From the NCBI GenBank assembly GCA_036677685.1, contig JAVBWA010000006.1, positions 1-45,033 on the forward strand: a stretch of 45,033 nucleotides of DNA. Reading direction: 5' to 3'. The position numbers and the translations under genes were made by a program. Source of the stretch: JAQUBU01 sp036677685. GTDB lineage: Bacteria; Bacillota; Syntrophomonadia; Syntrophomonadales; Syntrophomonadaceae. Below are positions 8,450 to 16,606 of the stretch, one piece after another (within the stretch, counting starts at the first letter, position 1; each line of letters opens with the position of its first letter). The notes under the pieces are model-generated. The model made no database searches. It was given only the letters and a program-made list of their open reading frames with translations, and was not told the origin of the DNA.

Positions 8450-9409
8450 CTATTTATCCGAGATAGTTAATGACTCTATATTTGCTGTTGCTGAAGAATT
8501 GTTCTTATTCATACCGGTCAGCAGCATACCCAGGATTACCGCTACTCCTCCAAGCCACTGCTGCCACTCCGGATTTTCACCCAAAATTCCAATCGCCAGG
8601 AGCAGGGCCGTCAAAGGCATCATGCCGGAGAAGGCAGCCGCTACCGATGCATCACAACGCCGGATACCAGCGTACCAGAGGATGAAACCCAGGCTGGTGA
8701 CGAACAAGCCGTACCAGATTAAGGCCAGCCATTCAGCGCTGCCTAGAGCAAATAAAGCTGTTGTAGGATGTTCCAGACGGGCAGGCCCCAGGCATAAGAA
8801 CAAAGCTATCAAACTTACCAGGGTGGTCTGAACGACAGGATCGATGCTGGATAATTGGCTTGAGTGAGCCCTGGTAGTATTGAGCTTGGAGAAGATATTA
8901 AAAAGCGATTCAGACCCGGCGGCGCAGAGTACCATCAGATTTCCCAGGAAGTGTGAGGCTGCGAATCCCTGGTCGGGCCAGGAAATGGTTTGAATTAGGA
9001 TGATGCCCGCAACTGTAAGAGTGATACCGAAGATTCGTGTCTTGTATATTGATTCCTTGAGTAGCAAAGCAGCCAGTAAAGCGGTTAAAGCCGGTGTGGC
9101 ACCGGTAAGTATGCCGGCCTCCCCTGCACTGGTGTGCATTAGACCATTGAGCAAGAACCAGCGGAATAAAAAAATGCCGAATAACGCCTGCAGCAACAAA
9201 GTAAGCCAATCCCGCAAGGATAGAGTTCTTACATTTCGAATTAAACGATATCCACAAAGCGGCAGCAACCCGAGTGTTGCGAAGAGCAGGCTGACGGCTG
9301 CAATAGTAAACACCCCTAAACTATCAGAAACCAATCGGGCGGCGATAACGGAACTTCCCGCCATTATAAAAGCACCGGTCAGACAAAGCATACCTTTAAA
9401 ATGAGACAA
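8450..9409 (-). CDS. EamA/DMT-superfamily exporter
   Basis: Membrane protein of 319 residues with about ten hydrophobic segments in two EamA halves. The drug/metabolite transporter features include an AGEAGILTGATPALTALLAALLL-like segment in half one and a SLGFILWYAGIRR segment in half two. Translation most likely starts at TTG 9409, which has GGGGGAT about 6 nt upstream; the next Met is at 9391. It is divergent from a MocR-type regulator gene across 113 nt, a common arrangement in which the regulator controls the exporter. The substrate is unknown; an amino acid or a vitamin B6-related compound is plausible from the PLP-binding regulator. Confidence 0.85.
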   Translation of the reverse strand: MSHFKGMLCLTGAFIMAGSSVIAARLVSDSLGVFTIAAVSLLFATLGLLPLCGYRLIRNVRTLSLRDWLTLLLQALFGIFLFRWFLLNGLMHTSAGEAGILTGATPALTALLAALLLKESIYKTRIFGITLTVAGIILIQTISWPDQGFAASHFLGNLMVLCAAGSESLFNIFSKLNTTRAHSSQLSSIDPVVQTTLVSLIALFLCLGPARLEHPTTALFALGSAEWLALIWYGLFVTSLGFILWYAGIRRCDASVAAAFSGMMPLTALLLAIGILGENPEWQQWLGGVAVILGMLLTGMNKNNSSATANIESLTISDK

Positions 9410-9478
9410 CTATAATCCCCCTTAGCTAAATTAAAGCAAGATGTTCTCCTGTCTTATATTTATAACTGAAAATTGGTA

Positions 9479-9489
9479 CTCTTAAAGAG
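9479..9489. promoter_or_regulatory. Short palindrome in the exporter/MocR intergenic region
   Basis: CTCTTAAAGAG is a perfect palindrome around one base, about 35 nt before the MocR-type start. It lies where an autoregulatory operator would be expected. Evidence is position and symmetry only. Confidence 0.25.
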
Positions 9490-9522
9490 CCGGTTAAACC
9501 AAAAAATAAAGGAGCCAGTTAT

Positions 9523-10914
9523 ATGTGGGAGTTACAGCGCAATAGCCAGATTTCCCTGGCCCGTCAGATTTATCAGACCCTGAGCAAGCAAATGATACAG
9601 GGAGAATTAAAACCGGGAGAAGCCCTTCCTTCTACTCGGGAATTGGCCAAACAACTTGGAGTTTCGCGTAATACCGCTTATGAAGCCTACGATATGTTAG
9701 CTGCCGAAGGCTTTATTGAGAGTCGTCCCGGTTCCTCAACCAGGGTGGCGAATGGGCTGCAACTGGAAAAATCACCGGTGGCCGCCGAGACCCAAAATGA
9801 ACCTGCATCCGAATTTGCATCCTGGAAGGCCGACTTTCGCACCGGGAGACCTGATTTGCGTTGTTTTTCCCGAACATTATGGCTGCAGCTTATAAGTCGG
9901 GCTGCCCAGGCTATGCCATTGGAATATTGGAACTACTCAGGCCCGGAAGGACTGCCCAGGCTTCGAGAAGAGATTGCGGCCTGGCTTTTTCGAAGCAAAG
10001 GGCTTAAAGTAAATCCCCGGGATGTTTTTATTACCGCCGGTGCAACTCAGGCCTTGCATCTTCTGACGGAAATCTTCTCTAAGCTGGGGAAGGGGATAAT
10101 AGTAGAAGATCCCTGCCATCTGGGTATGCTGAGAGTTATGCAGAGCAAGGGTCTGGAAATTAGTCCCGTTCCCGTGGACCAGAAGGGAATGATAATTGAG
10201 TTATTGAATGGAGTGGGGACTGGAGCGGTTTATGTTACACCTTCCCACCAGTTTCCGCTGGGTGGAATTCTCCCGGCCAGCCGCCGCTCCGCCTTGCTGC
10301 GCCTGGCCAGGCAGAGTAATTTTTATGTTATTGAGGATGACTACGACAGCGAGTTTCGTTATGAAGGTGCTCCGGTGGCCCCGCTTTTCTCCATGGACCC
10401 GCAGCAGGTGATTTATGTGGGTACTTTTAGCAAAATTTTATTTCCAGCAGTGCGAATAGGTTATGTTATCCTTCCCCCGCCTTTACAGGCACAATGGCGC
10501 TATCTGCGCACCCATGCCGATGTGCAAAATCCTCCCTTTGAACAGGCTGCCCTGGCCGAATACCTGGGCAGCCGCAAACTTGACCGGCATATTCGGAAGA
10601 TGCGCAAGCTCTATGGAGAGAGGCGGCGTGTGCTGCTGGAATCCCTGGAAGACAACTTCGAAAAGCCCTGGCGGGTATGGGGGGATGCAGCCGGGCTGCA
10701 TCTGGTCCTGGAGTTTCCCGGCCGGTGTTTTGACAGGGATTTTATGATTCAGGCCAGAACACAGGGAATCCGTATTACACCGGTCAATTATCACAACATT
10801 AACAAAGGAGTTCACCTGGATAAAATAATCCTGGGCTATGGACATATAGATAAAGACGAAATCCGGGCTGGAATCCGATTGTTAAAAGAATTTATGCAAG
10901 ATAATAATGTTTAA
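9523..10914 (+). CDS. MocR/PdxR-type regulator (GntR helix-turn-helix plus aminotransferase domain)
   Basis: Transcription factor of 463 residues. The N-terminal winged helix (about 1-75) has the GntR pattern: GELKPGEALPSTRELAKQLG and SRNTAYEAYDMLAAEGF. The remaining 370 residues are a class I aminotransferase fold with the PLP lysine in the GTFSKILFPAVRIGY segment and the DDYDSEFRY strand. Such proteins use PLP or a PLP-amino acid adduct as effector. AAAGGAG lies before the ATG. The divergent EamA exporter is the likely target. The stop overlaps the convergent DUF218 gene by 4 nt. Confidence 0.92.
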   Translation: MWELQRNSQISLARQIYQTLSKQMIQGELKPGEALPSTRELAKQLGVSRNTAYEAYDMLAAEGFIESRPGSSTRVANGLQLEKSPVAAETQNEPASEFASWKADFRTGRPDLRCFSRTLWLQLISRAAQAMPLEYWNYSGPEGLPRLREEIAAWLFRSKGLKVNPRDVFITAGATQALHLLTEIFSKLGKGIIVEDPCHLGMLRVMQSKGLEISPVPVDQKGMIIELLNGVGTGAVYVTPSHQFPLGGILPASRRSALLRLARQSNFYVIEDDYDSEFRYEGAPVAPLFSMDPQQVIYVGTFSKILFPAVRIGYVILPPPLQAQWRYLRTHADVQNPPFEQAALAEYLGSRKLDRHIRKMRKLYGERRRVLLESLEDNFEKPWRVWGDAAGLHLVLEFPGRCFDRDFMIQARTQGIRITPVNYHNINKGVHLDKIILGYGHIDKDEIRAGIRLLKEFMQDNNV

Positions 10915-11603
10915 TATTTGTCGTCTGTGGCTCTTCCATCGCCGGTCACTGGGATAGAATCACCCAGAAAGGTTGGCTTGGGTTTAATAATGGCCGCTAA
11001 AAAGAAATCTTTATTTCTGGCTATTATTTCTCGTAAACCATATTGGTACATCACTGGACCATAATCATGAAGGTCGGCAGGCACCCCGTAGGCTTCCAGC
11101 CCTAGTTCGCGGGCTATAAATACCGCGCGGCGGAGATGATAATCCTGAGTGACGATAAGCAATTTTTTCACTTGAAATATGTCACGAGCCCGGTAGATGC
11201 TTTCATAAGTGCTAAAACCGGCATGATCCATAAACACATCCTGGCCCGGTACCCCACAACCCACCAGGTAAGATTTCATGGCATTTACTTCATCATAATT
11301 ACGCCGGCCATGATCTCCGCTGACCAGAATTTTTTGTGCTTTACCCGATTTATATAGTTCATATCCTGTAGTAAGCCGGTCGTTCAGCATATTGGACAAT
11401 GTTCCATCAGGGAAAACATAAGCCCCCAAAACCAGGATGGCATCGGCTTTAGGAACATCATTCGCATTATCTATGTATTGCCTTCCAATTAAAGCCACAT
11501 AAGCGTTGATGCTGAGAAAGGCCGTCCCACCCAGAATCAAGAGTAGAAACAGACAGCGTTTAAATTGCTTATGTTTACATAAGCTGGACCACTTCTTTGC
11601 CAT
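10911..11603 (-). CDS. DUF218 (SanA/YdcF-like) membrane-anchored protein
   Basis: Protein of 230 residues with one N-terminal membrane segment (about residues 16-36) and an extracytoplasmic DUF218 domain. Family hallmarks are ADAILVLGA, the NDRLTTGYELYKSGKA helix, ILVSGDHG, a YES(I) element and VTQDYHLRRA. Homologues such as SanA and ElyC act in cell-envelope integrity; the biochemical activity is not settled. The ATG at 11603 has AGGAGAT upstream. The 292 nt before the next gene (11604-11895) are AT-rich and contain nothing recognised. Confidence 0.85.
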   Translation of the reverse strand: MAKKWSSLCKHKQFKRCLFLLLILGGTAFLSINAYVALIGRQYIDNANDVPKADAILVLGAYVFPDGTLSNMLNDRLTTGYELYKSGKAQKILVSGDHGRRNYDEVNAMKSYLVGCGVPGQDVFMDHAGFSTYESIYRARDIFQVKKLLIVTQDYHLRRAVFIARELGLEAYGVPADLHDYGPVMYQYGLREIIARNKDFFLAAIIKPKPTFLGDSIPVTGDGRATDDKY

Positions 11604-11907
11604 TATAAAGAATCTCCTATTCAGTTTGCTTTTTTACTATAGCTGTCATTTGCCTAATTCGCAGGTGTATATCGATACCTCTTAGTGGGTATTCCAATAA
11701 AAATGGGGCATTTACCCTCTTAATGATGATATTTAAGCAAATGTCTATGCTTGCAATTCCATTTCTATAATAAACCTTTGCTGGGTTTTAAGCATTTATT
11801 ACGATAAATAAATTTGAAATTTATTGGGCCAAACATAAGCAGCCATAGTTTGCATATCTATTTTACAAGGCTTAGTAGGTTGAAGACTATGGAAAGTGGT
11901 GAAAAAG

Positions 11908-13569
11908 ATGAAGACGAAAAATGAATGGTGCTGGAGAAATCCGCTTCCCCAGGGCAATACCCTGCGTGCGGTGGCTTATGGCAACTGCCGGTTTGTTGCA
12001 GTTGGCCAGTTTGGAACGGTTCTTACATCCACTGACGGTGCGCGGTGGCTTATGCCCGCAACCCAGACCATCAGCTACCTGACCGGTGCAGCCTTTGGGC
12101 AGGATACCTTTGTAGCCGTGGGAGCGGAAGGAACCATAATAACTTCAGCAGACGGAGAAATCTGGGAAGCTCAAAACTCGGGAACATCAGCCTGGGTCGA
12201 TGCCATTGTTTTCGGTGCAGGTCAGTTCGTAGCAGTAGGGCAGGGTGGGACGGTTCTGACTTCCCCGGATGGAGTAAACTGGAGCGGCAGTTCTATCGGT
12301 TCATACTGGCTGAGCGCGATAGCATACGGAAACGGGACTTGGGTGGCAATTGGCAACAGCAACACCATTTTTACTTCAAGCGATGGGTGCAACTGGGTTA
12401 ATCAAGGTTCGCCCAGCTCCAGTCAGCTACTGGATTTGGCATTTGGTGCGGGGACTTTTGCAGCTGTAGGGAGTAATGGCACTATTGTTACTTCACCTGA
12501 CGGCCGCATTTGGACCAACCGGGAAGATCCTACCGGGGCTACCCTGGAAGCGGTCATATTTGGCAATAACATGTTTGTGGCAGTGGGGCATGGGATAAGC
12601 AAGCCCGGAGTAGTGATTCGTTCTTCGGACGGCATCCATTGGGAGGGCGGGCCTTGGGCCGAGCTCCAATACGCACTGGCTTTGGGCTATGGAAACGGTT
12701 TGTTCATAGCGCTTGGAAAAGGCGGAATAATATTGACATCCAGTGATGGAGGAGTCTGGTCTCTAATAAGCTCCGGCTATTACTACGATCTTAAGGCTAT
12801 AGATTATGGTAATGGGATGTTTGCTGCAGTTGGGGGTGAAGGAGCGATATTGACTTCATCTAAGGGTGAGCGATGGGACGCCAGAGCTTCAGGAACTGAT
12901 CAGATGCTGTTAGGGGTGCACTATGCGGCTGATAAATTCGTAGCGGTAGGTAATCAAGGCACCATCCTCAGTTCTCAAGATGGCCGCCGCTGGATCCTGC
13001 AGGACATACAGCTTAGCAACCGCCTATTTGGCCTAACTTATGCTGAAGGTATTTTTATAATAGTGGGTGAGAAGGGACTTATCTTAAGTTCTGAGGATTG
13101 CCTGCACTGGCAGGTCAGAGATACGCCAAGCTTTAATGATCTATTTGCAGTCACCTTTGGTAACGGATTATTTGTAGCAGTGGGCGATTTTGCCACCATA
13201 CTGACATCGCCTGACGGGGTGAAATGGAATAAACAGGATAATCCGTCCCTAGTAAACCGTATACAAGCGGTTGTTTACGGGGAGGGGCTTTTTGTAGCAG
13301 TAGGCGATTTGGGCCTGGTTTTGAATTCGTTTGATGGGCAAACCTGGACCGATGCCTCCTTAAGCCTACCGTTGGTTTTGCAATCGGTGATTTTTCAAAA
13401 GCCGGAATTTCTGGCTGTAGGGCAGGATGGAACCATACTCAATTCATATGACGGGTTCCACTGGTCCTACGAATATTCAAGGACTGAGAACGCTTTATAT
13501 AGTGTGGTTTACGCTAATCGAAGTTATATAGCTTGCGGTGACTACGGCAGCATCTTGCAATCATCCTAA
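11908..13569 (+). CDS. Protein of about 13 beta-propeller-like repeats
   Basis: A protein of about 553 residues consisting almost wholly of a repeat of about 40 residues. Each repeat has an AYGNGxFVAVG strand pair, a GTILTS strand and an S(x)DGxxW turn. Thirteen such turns are visible, from STDGARW to SYDGFHW, with a last half-unit ending ILQSS that would close a ring. The pattern resembles BNR/Ycf48-like or WD40-like propellers. No signal peptide, membrane segment or catalytic domain is seen, so a binding or scaffold role is likely. The start is uncertain: ATG 11908 follows GGTGA, and GTG codons at 11896 and 11899 are in frame. It is a single-gene unit followed by a hairpin. Confidence 0.75.
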   Translation: MKTKNEWCWRNPLPQGNTLRAVAYGNCRFVAVGQFGTVLTSTDGARWLMPATQTISYLTGAAFGQDTFVAVGAEGTIITSADGEIWEAQNSGTSAWVDAIVFGAGQFVAVGQGGTVLTSPDGVNWSGSSIGSYWLSAIAYGNGTWVAIGNSNTIFTSSDGCNWVNQGSPSSSQLLDLAFGAGTFAAVGSNGTIVTSPDGRIWTNREDPTGATLEAVIFGNNMFVAVGHGISKPGVVIRSSDGIHWEGGPWAELQYALALGYGNGLFIALGKGGIILTSSDGGVWSLISSGYYYDLKAIDYGNGMFAAVGGEGAILTSSKGERWDARASGTDQMLLGVHYAADKFVAVGNQGTILSSQDGRRWILQDIQLSNRLFGLTYAEGIFIIVGEKGLILSSEDCLHWQVRDTPSFNDLFAVTFGNGLFVAVGDFATILTSPDGVKWNKQDNPSLVNRIQAVVYGEGLFVAVGDLGLVLNSFDGQTWTDASLSLPLVLQSVIFQKPEFLAVGQDGTILNSYDGFHWSYEYSRTENALYSVVYANRSYIACGDYGSILQSS

Positions 13570-13601
13570 TTAAGGCAACCAGAGCTTGAGGCTTATAAAA
13601 T

Positions 13602-13628
13602 AGAAGGCCACCGCCAGAGTGGCCTTCT
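13602..13628 (+). terminator. Hairpin after the propeller gene (left copy)
   Basis: A perfect 10-bp stem (AGAAGGCCAC / GTGGCCTTCT) with a 7-nt loop, 33 nt after the stop codon. It lacks a T-run because the inverted-repeat element begins at the next base. A second copy, 25 of 27 bases the same, lies at 13779-13805. Confidence 0.6.
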
Positions 13629-13772
13629 CAGGGCGATGACAAAAGCAAATCTTTGCGTTATTGTGAAAAGCCCGCTCAATCAACGTACTCAAGTACGCCT
13701 CAATCGCGAGCTTTTCACAATGCCTTGATCTTCACTCTTGTCATCGCCCTGGCATCTTGCCAAATTTGTCGA
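13629..13772 (+). mobile_element. Short inverted-repeat element, copy 1 (non-coding, MITE-like)
   Basis: The core (13629-13751) is bounded by perfect 14-bp terminal inverted repeats (CAGGGCGATGACAA / TTGTCATCGCCCTG). Inside is a second inverted pair (ATTGTGAAAAGC / GCTTTTCACAAT) around CGTACT-CA-AGTACG, so the whole core can fold on itself. A tail of about 20 nt (13752-13772) containing TTTGTCGAC follows, then a second copy of the upstream hairpin. The same core, in reverse orientation, occurs at 36772-36894. Neither copy encodes a credible protein. It is probably a non-autonomous mobile or replicated element. Confidence 0.75.
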
Positions 13773-13811
13773 CCAGCTAGAAGGCCACCGCCAGGGTGTC
13801 CTTCTAGCTGG
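13773..13811 (+). repeat. Second copy of the propeller-gene hairpin
   Basis: CCAGCTAGAAGG and CCTTCTAGCTGG form a 12-bp outer stem. The inner 27 nt (13779-13805) repeat the hairpin at 13602-13628 with two changes. It marks the right edge of the inverted-repeat element. The rest of the gap to 13953 holds nothing recognised. Confidence 0.65.
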
Positions 13812-13953
13812 AAGAATCCTATGCAACGACCTATTTCAAAATCAACTCTATCATTTCATTCAGCAGAATGGTTTTTGCAGCAGTAATATAAACAAAACGA
13901 CCCTCCCGGTATGGATCTGAACCAATAAGTATCTATACAAACCCTGAACTAAT

Positions 13954-14421
13954 TCAGTCAAATGGTTGGGCCAACCATTCTTCCTGGCTGCCATTCAGGG
14001 GGGAATAAATCTTTAATTTTTCCCGGGTCTGGCAATGGGTGGCCAAACCGATCAGCACATAGTCGCTATTTTCTGTTAGTGTATCGCCGGAATTGGCATA
14101 ACTCATGCTGGAAAGTTTCACAATAGTGCTGTTAAGTTGCTTAATACGTTCTTCAAGGCGCCTGGCGGCAGATTCCAGAGTGTATCCCTGATCAAGAAAA
14201 TCTTTAACTAATACAATCTTTTCTATATTTACATAATTGTATTTGCGATTGGTACCGGTGCATGCGTCCATGGAACTGATTATTCCTTTGGATTCCCAAT
14301 AACGAAGCTGTCTTGGTGAAACGCCGGTGATATTGGAGACTTCTCCAATGCCGACTACGATGCGCGACAGGAGGGGCAGATCTAGTACGGTTGAGGGGGT
14401 CAGCTTGTTTTCTGGCATCAT
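13954..14421 (-). CDS. MerR-family transcription regulator
   Basis: Regulator of about 155 residues. The N-terminal winged helix reads GIGEVSNITGVSPRQLRYWESKGII, typical of MerR, followed by a helical dimerisation segment (GYTLESAARRLEERIKQLNS). The short C-terminal region has three Cys/His residues at most and no obvious metal-binding loop, so the effector is unknown. The start is ATG 14421 or 14418 with AAGGA upstream; a longer in-frame N-terminal extension is hydrophobic and unlike the family. It is divergent from an aldo/keto reductase gene, its most likely target. Confidence 0.85.
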   Translation of the reverse strand: MMPENKLTPSTVLDLPLLSRIVVGIGEVSNITGVSPRQLRYWESKGIISSMDACTGTNRKYNYVNIEKIVLVKDFLDQGYTLESAARRLEERIKQLNSTIVKLSSMSYANSGDTLTENSDYVLIGLATHCQTREKLKIYSPLNGSQEEWLAQPFD

Positions 14422-14463
14422 ATCAATCCTTAAGCATTTATTATTGATTATATAATCTGTAAT

Positions 14464-14517
14464 AGTAATTTTCAATGTTGTAAAATTACTTGACAATAAT
14501 AGAAAAAAATATAACAT
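14464..14517 (+). promoter_or_regulatory. Inverted repeat and putative promoter between merR and aldo/keto reductase
   Basis: AGTAATTTT (14464-14472) and AAAATTACT (14482-14490) form a perfect 9-bp inverted repeat. Its right arm runs into TTGACA (14490-14495), with a weak -10 TAACAT (14512-14517) 16 nt later. This could be a regulator site at the aldo/keto reductase promoter. Other spacings are possible and the -10 is poor. Confidence 0.35.
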
Positions 14518-14661
14518 GAAAGTGAAGTTACATAACAAAAGGCACAGGAGACGATGATTGCCAATCTAGATTTTCGCCCCTGCGAATGCGTTCTGGCTAC
14601 TTGCGCTCGGCGGCTGTAAAAGCTGGAAATGCTACTGATAAGCTTAAAGGAGATGATTGCA

Positions 14662-15648
14662 ATGGAAAAAAGAAGGCTGGGGAAAGACGGGCCGGAAGTT
14701 TCAACTATTGGTTTGGGCTGTATGGGAATGAGTGAATTTTATGGCTCCAGCGATGAACAAGAATCCAAAGCCACCATTTTAACCGCGTTGGCTAATGGTA
14801 TTACTATGTTGGATACCTCAGATCAATATGGTTTTGGTCACAACGAAGAATTGATTGCCAGGGCTTTAAAAGAATGGCAGGGTGAAGTATTTATAGCCAG
14901 CAAGTTTGGCATCGTCAGAGAAAGGGGGAAATATGAACGGACTATTAATGGGCATCCGCAGTACGTAAAACAAGCTTGTGAAGCGAGCCTGCGCAGGTTG
15001 CAGCGCGATGCCATTGATTTATATTATATCCACCGGGTTGATGTTAAAGTGCCGATTGAAGATACGGTAGGTGCCCTGGCAGATTTGGTCAGGGAAGGCA
15101 AGGTCCGTTATATCGGGATATCTGAAGCTTCGATTAGCACTATAAAAAGGGCTCATGCAGTACATCCCCTTACCGCAGTCCAAAGTGAATACTCGCTTTG
15201 GACCCGGCAGGTTGAAGCTGAAGTGCTGCCCGTTATAAAGGAATTGGGGATTGGCTTTGTGGCCTATAGCCCGTTAGGGCGGGGCTTTTTGACGGGGAAA
15301 CTGGATGAATCAATATTCTCCCAGGAAGGTGATTTTCGCCATGCCATTCCCCGCTTGCAGGATGAAAATTATCGGCAGAATCAGGCTTTGCTAAGGAAAC
15401 TTGAGGAATTGGCGAAAGCCAAGGGCATAACTCTGGCCAAACTGGTCCTGGCCTGGGTCCTGGCCAAGGATGACAACATAGTTCCTATCCCCGGGACCAG
15501 AAGGGTAGCCAATTTATTGGAGAATATAAACGCTGCGGAAATACGCTTGAGTAGCCAGGAAGTAGAAGAAATTGAAGCGGTTTTTCCAATCAGCCAAATC
15601 AAAGGTGAGCGGTATCCGGAAGCCGGTATGGTGGGTATTGATGCCTGA
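14662..15648 (+). CDS. Aldo/keto reductase
   Basis: NAD(P)H-dependent carbonyl reductase of 328 residues with a (beta/alpha)8 fold. The catalytic residues are in order: Asp and Tyr in LDTSDQYG, Lys in IASKFG and His in YYIHRVD. The cofactor-binding end IPGTRRVANLLEN is typical of the AKR13/YakC-like group. The ATG at 14662 is chosen for its AAAGGAG site and the family's N-terminus (KRRLGKDGPEVSTIGLGCMGM). It is divergent from a MerR regulator, suggesting induction by a carbonyl or redox stress signal. The physiological substrate is unknown. Confidence 0.92.
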   Translation: MEKRRLGKDGPEVSTIGLGCMGMSEFYGSSDEQESKATILTALANGITMLDTSDQYGFGHNEELIARALKEWQGEVFIASKFGIVRERGKYERTINGHPQYVKQACEASLRRLQRDAIDLYYIHRVDVKVPIEDTVGALADLVREGKVRYIGISEASISTIKRAHAVHPLTAVQSEYSLWTRQVEAEVLPVIKELGIGFVAYSPLGRGFLTGKLDESIFSQEGDFRHAIPRLQDENYRQNQALLRKLEELAKAKGITLAKLVLAWVLAKDDNIVPIPGTRRVANLLENINAAEIRLSSQEVEEIEAVFPISQIKGERYPEAGMVGIDA

Positions 15649-15657
15649 CCTTAACTG

Positions 15658-15696
15658 AACCCGCAGGTTCTCTTGATAAGAATCTGCGGGTTTTTC
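15658..15696 (+). terminator. Terminator after the aldo/keto reductase gene
   Basis: AACCCGCAG and CTGCGGGTT form a 9-bp stem around a 17-nt loop, followed by TTTC. It lies 10 nt after the stop codon. Confidence 0.85.
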
Positions 15697-15821
15697 ATGG
15701 GCAGTTATATCTTTTTATCTTTCAGCAGCGGTTGCTATTATTTAAAAAGGTACCTATTAAAAATCGGGGCTGGGGTTATAAATTCTTTATTAATTCCGTT
15801 CTCTTAAATATTACCTGTTAA

Positions 15822-16160
15822 CTACAGGGCAGAATCACCCTTTTCCCCGGTTCTGATGCGAACAATTTCTTCCAGGGGGTAAACAAAGATCTTGCCATCG
15901 CCGATTTGCCCGGTAGAGCAAACCTTTAAAATTACTTCAATAATTCGCTCCAGCCAATGATCACGACAGATAATTTCCACTTTAACTTTGGGAAATAAAT
16001 CCACGGATACCTCCTGCCCGCGGTAATACTGTTTGACATCCTGCTGCAGTCCGCGGCCCATGACGTTATAGACGGTCATTCCCCGAACCTCAAGATTGTT
16101 TAAGGCATGTTTCAATTCCTCCAGTTTGCTTGGCCGGATTACCGCTTCAACCTTTTTCAT
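15822..16160 (-). CDS. glnB: P-II nitrogen regulatory protein
   Basis: Trimeric P-II signal protein of 112 residues. It has the opening KKVEAVIRPSKLEELKHAL, a T-loop with the conserved Tyr in QYYRGQEV and the strand VDLFPKVKVEI. The C-terminal signature is STGQIGDGKIFVYPLEE. P-II proteins bind ATP, ADP and 2-oxoglutarate and, when encoded next to amt, usually block the ammonium channel through the T-loop (GlnK role). GAGGTG precedes the ATG. The amt gene is upstream on the same strand, but a repeat element of about 135 bp and a hairpin lie between, which may uncouple their expression. Confidence 0.95.
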   Translation of the reverse strand: MKKVEAVIRPSKLEELKHALNNLEVRGMTVYNVMGRGLQQDVKQYYRGQEVSVDLFPKVKVEIICRDHWLERIIEVILKVCSTGQIGDGKIFVYPLEEIVRIRTGEKGDSAL

Positions 16161-16317
16161 ACCAACACCTCACTTAGCTAACTTCTGAAGAAAAGGCTTT
16201 GAAAACCAACCGGGCAGGTCTGCAAAGCACTTGCTTTCATGACTTAAATAAAGACCAAAGACAAAATAGCCTATACTTCTTCATTAGAGTTGCAGGCTTC
16301 GTTGCCCTGGTAAACCC

Positions 16318-16452
16318 TATAACGAGGAGAAAAGATGTCGCCTTCCTCGATGCAGCGGTGTCTTGCCCCCTACGGGGACCACTTATAATGATTCCCTTCG
16401 GGAATGATTAAATTGTGTTGAAACTGCTCCGCAGTTTCTTCCGATGCTTAAA
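16318..16452 (-). repeat. Mosaic dispersed repeat between amt and glnB (with nested insertion)
   Basis: Reads, on the minus strand, from AAGCATCGGAAGAAACTGC to CCTCGTTATA, the ends shared with copies near 19315, 23066, 24327, 24458, 24802, 27090, 39377 and 41992. This copy has lost the middle part and carries a 55-nt insertion at 16366-16420. The element includes the small hairpin AACTGC-GGA-GCAGTT. No coding function is seen. Confidence 0.75.
16366..16420. repeat. 55-nt nested insertion inside the dispersed repeat
   Basis: It contains two small hairpins, CCCC-TA-CGGGG and ATTCCC-TTC-GGGAAT, and ends in GTGTTG; GTCTTG lies just before it. The same 55-nt segment sits at the same place in the copy at 41992-42262 (42174-42228). 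Other copies lack it and read GTGTTG once, so it looks like an insertion with a 6-bp target duplication. Confidence 0.65.
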
Positions 16453-16513
16453 AAGTTATTTACAGTGTTATTATATTCGTCTAACTTCCTCCTATTCAAT
16501 TACTCTGAACAAG

Positions 16514-16524
16514 TATACAGTATA
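16514..16524. promoter_or_regulatory. TATACAGTATA palindrome downstream of amt
   Basis: An 11-bp palindrome. The same site with the centre changed (TATACTGTATA) lies upstream of amt at 18137-18147. The pair may bind one regulator of the amt/glnB region. Only two occurrences were noticed. Confidence 0.3.
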
Positions 16525-16548
16525 TAAATCTCTTTTTAAAATTATGCC

Positions 16549-16578
16549 AAGGGCCTCAGTTTTTAACTGAGAGCCCTT
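16549..16578 (-). terminator. Hairpin after amt
   Basis: AAGGGC/GCCCTT and CTCAGTT/AACTGAG stack into one stem broken by a bulge, with a 3-4-nt loop, 29 nt after the amt stop. The following minus-strand sequence is AT-rich with short T stretches, so termination is likely but may be incomplete. Confidence 0.6.
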
Positions 16579-16606
16579 TAGCATTAGCGATTACCTAACT
16601 ATGGTG

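Noticed and set aside
13653..13920. Plus-strand frames inside the inverted-repeat element, and the matching minus-strand frame at 36763-37002
   Set aside because: The frames share residues only because the element is repeated; start codons, lengths and ribosome binding sites are not conserved, so the element is treated as non-coding.
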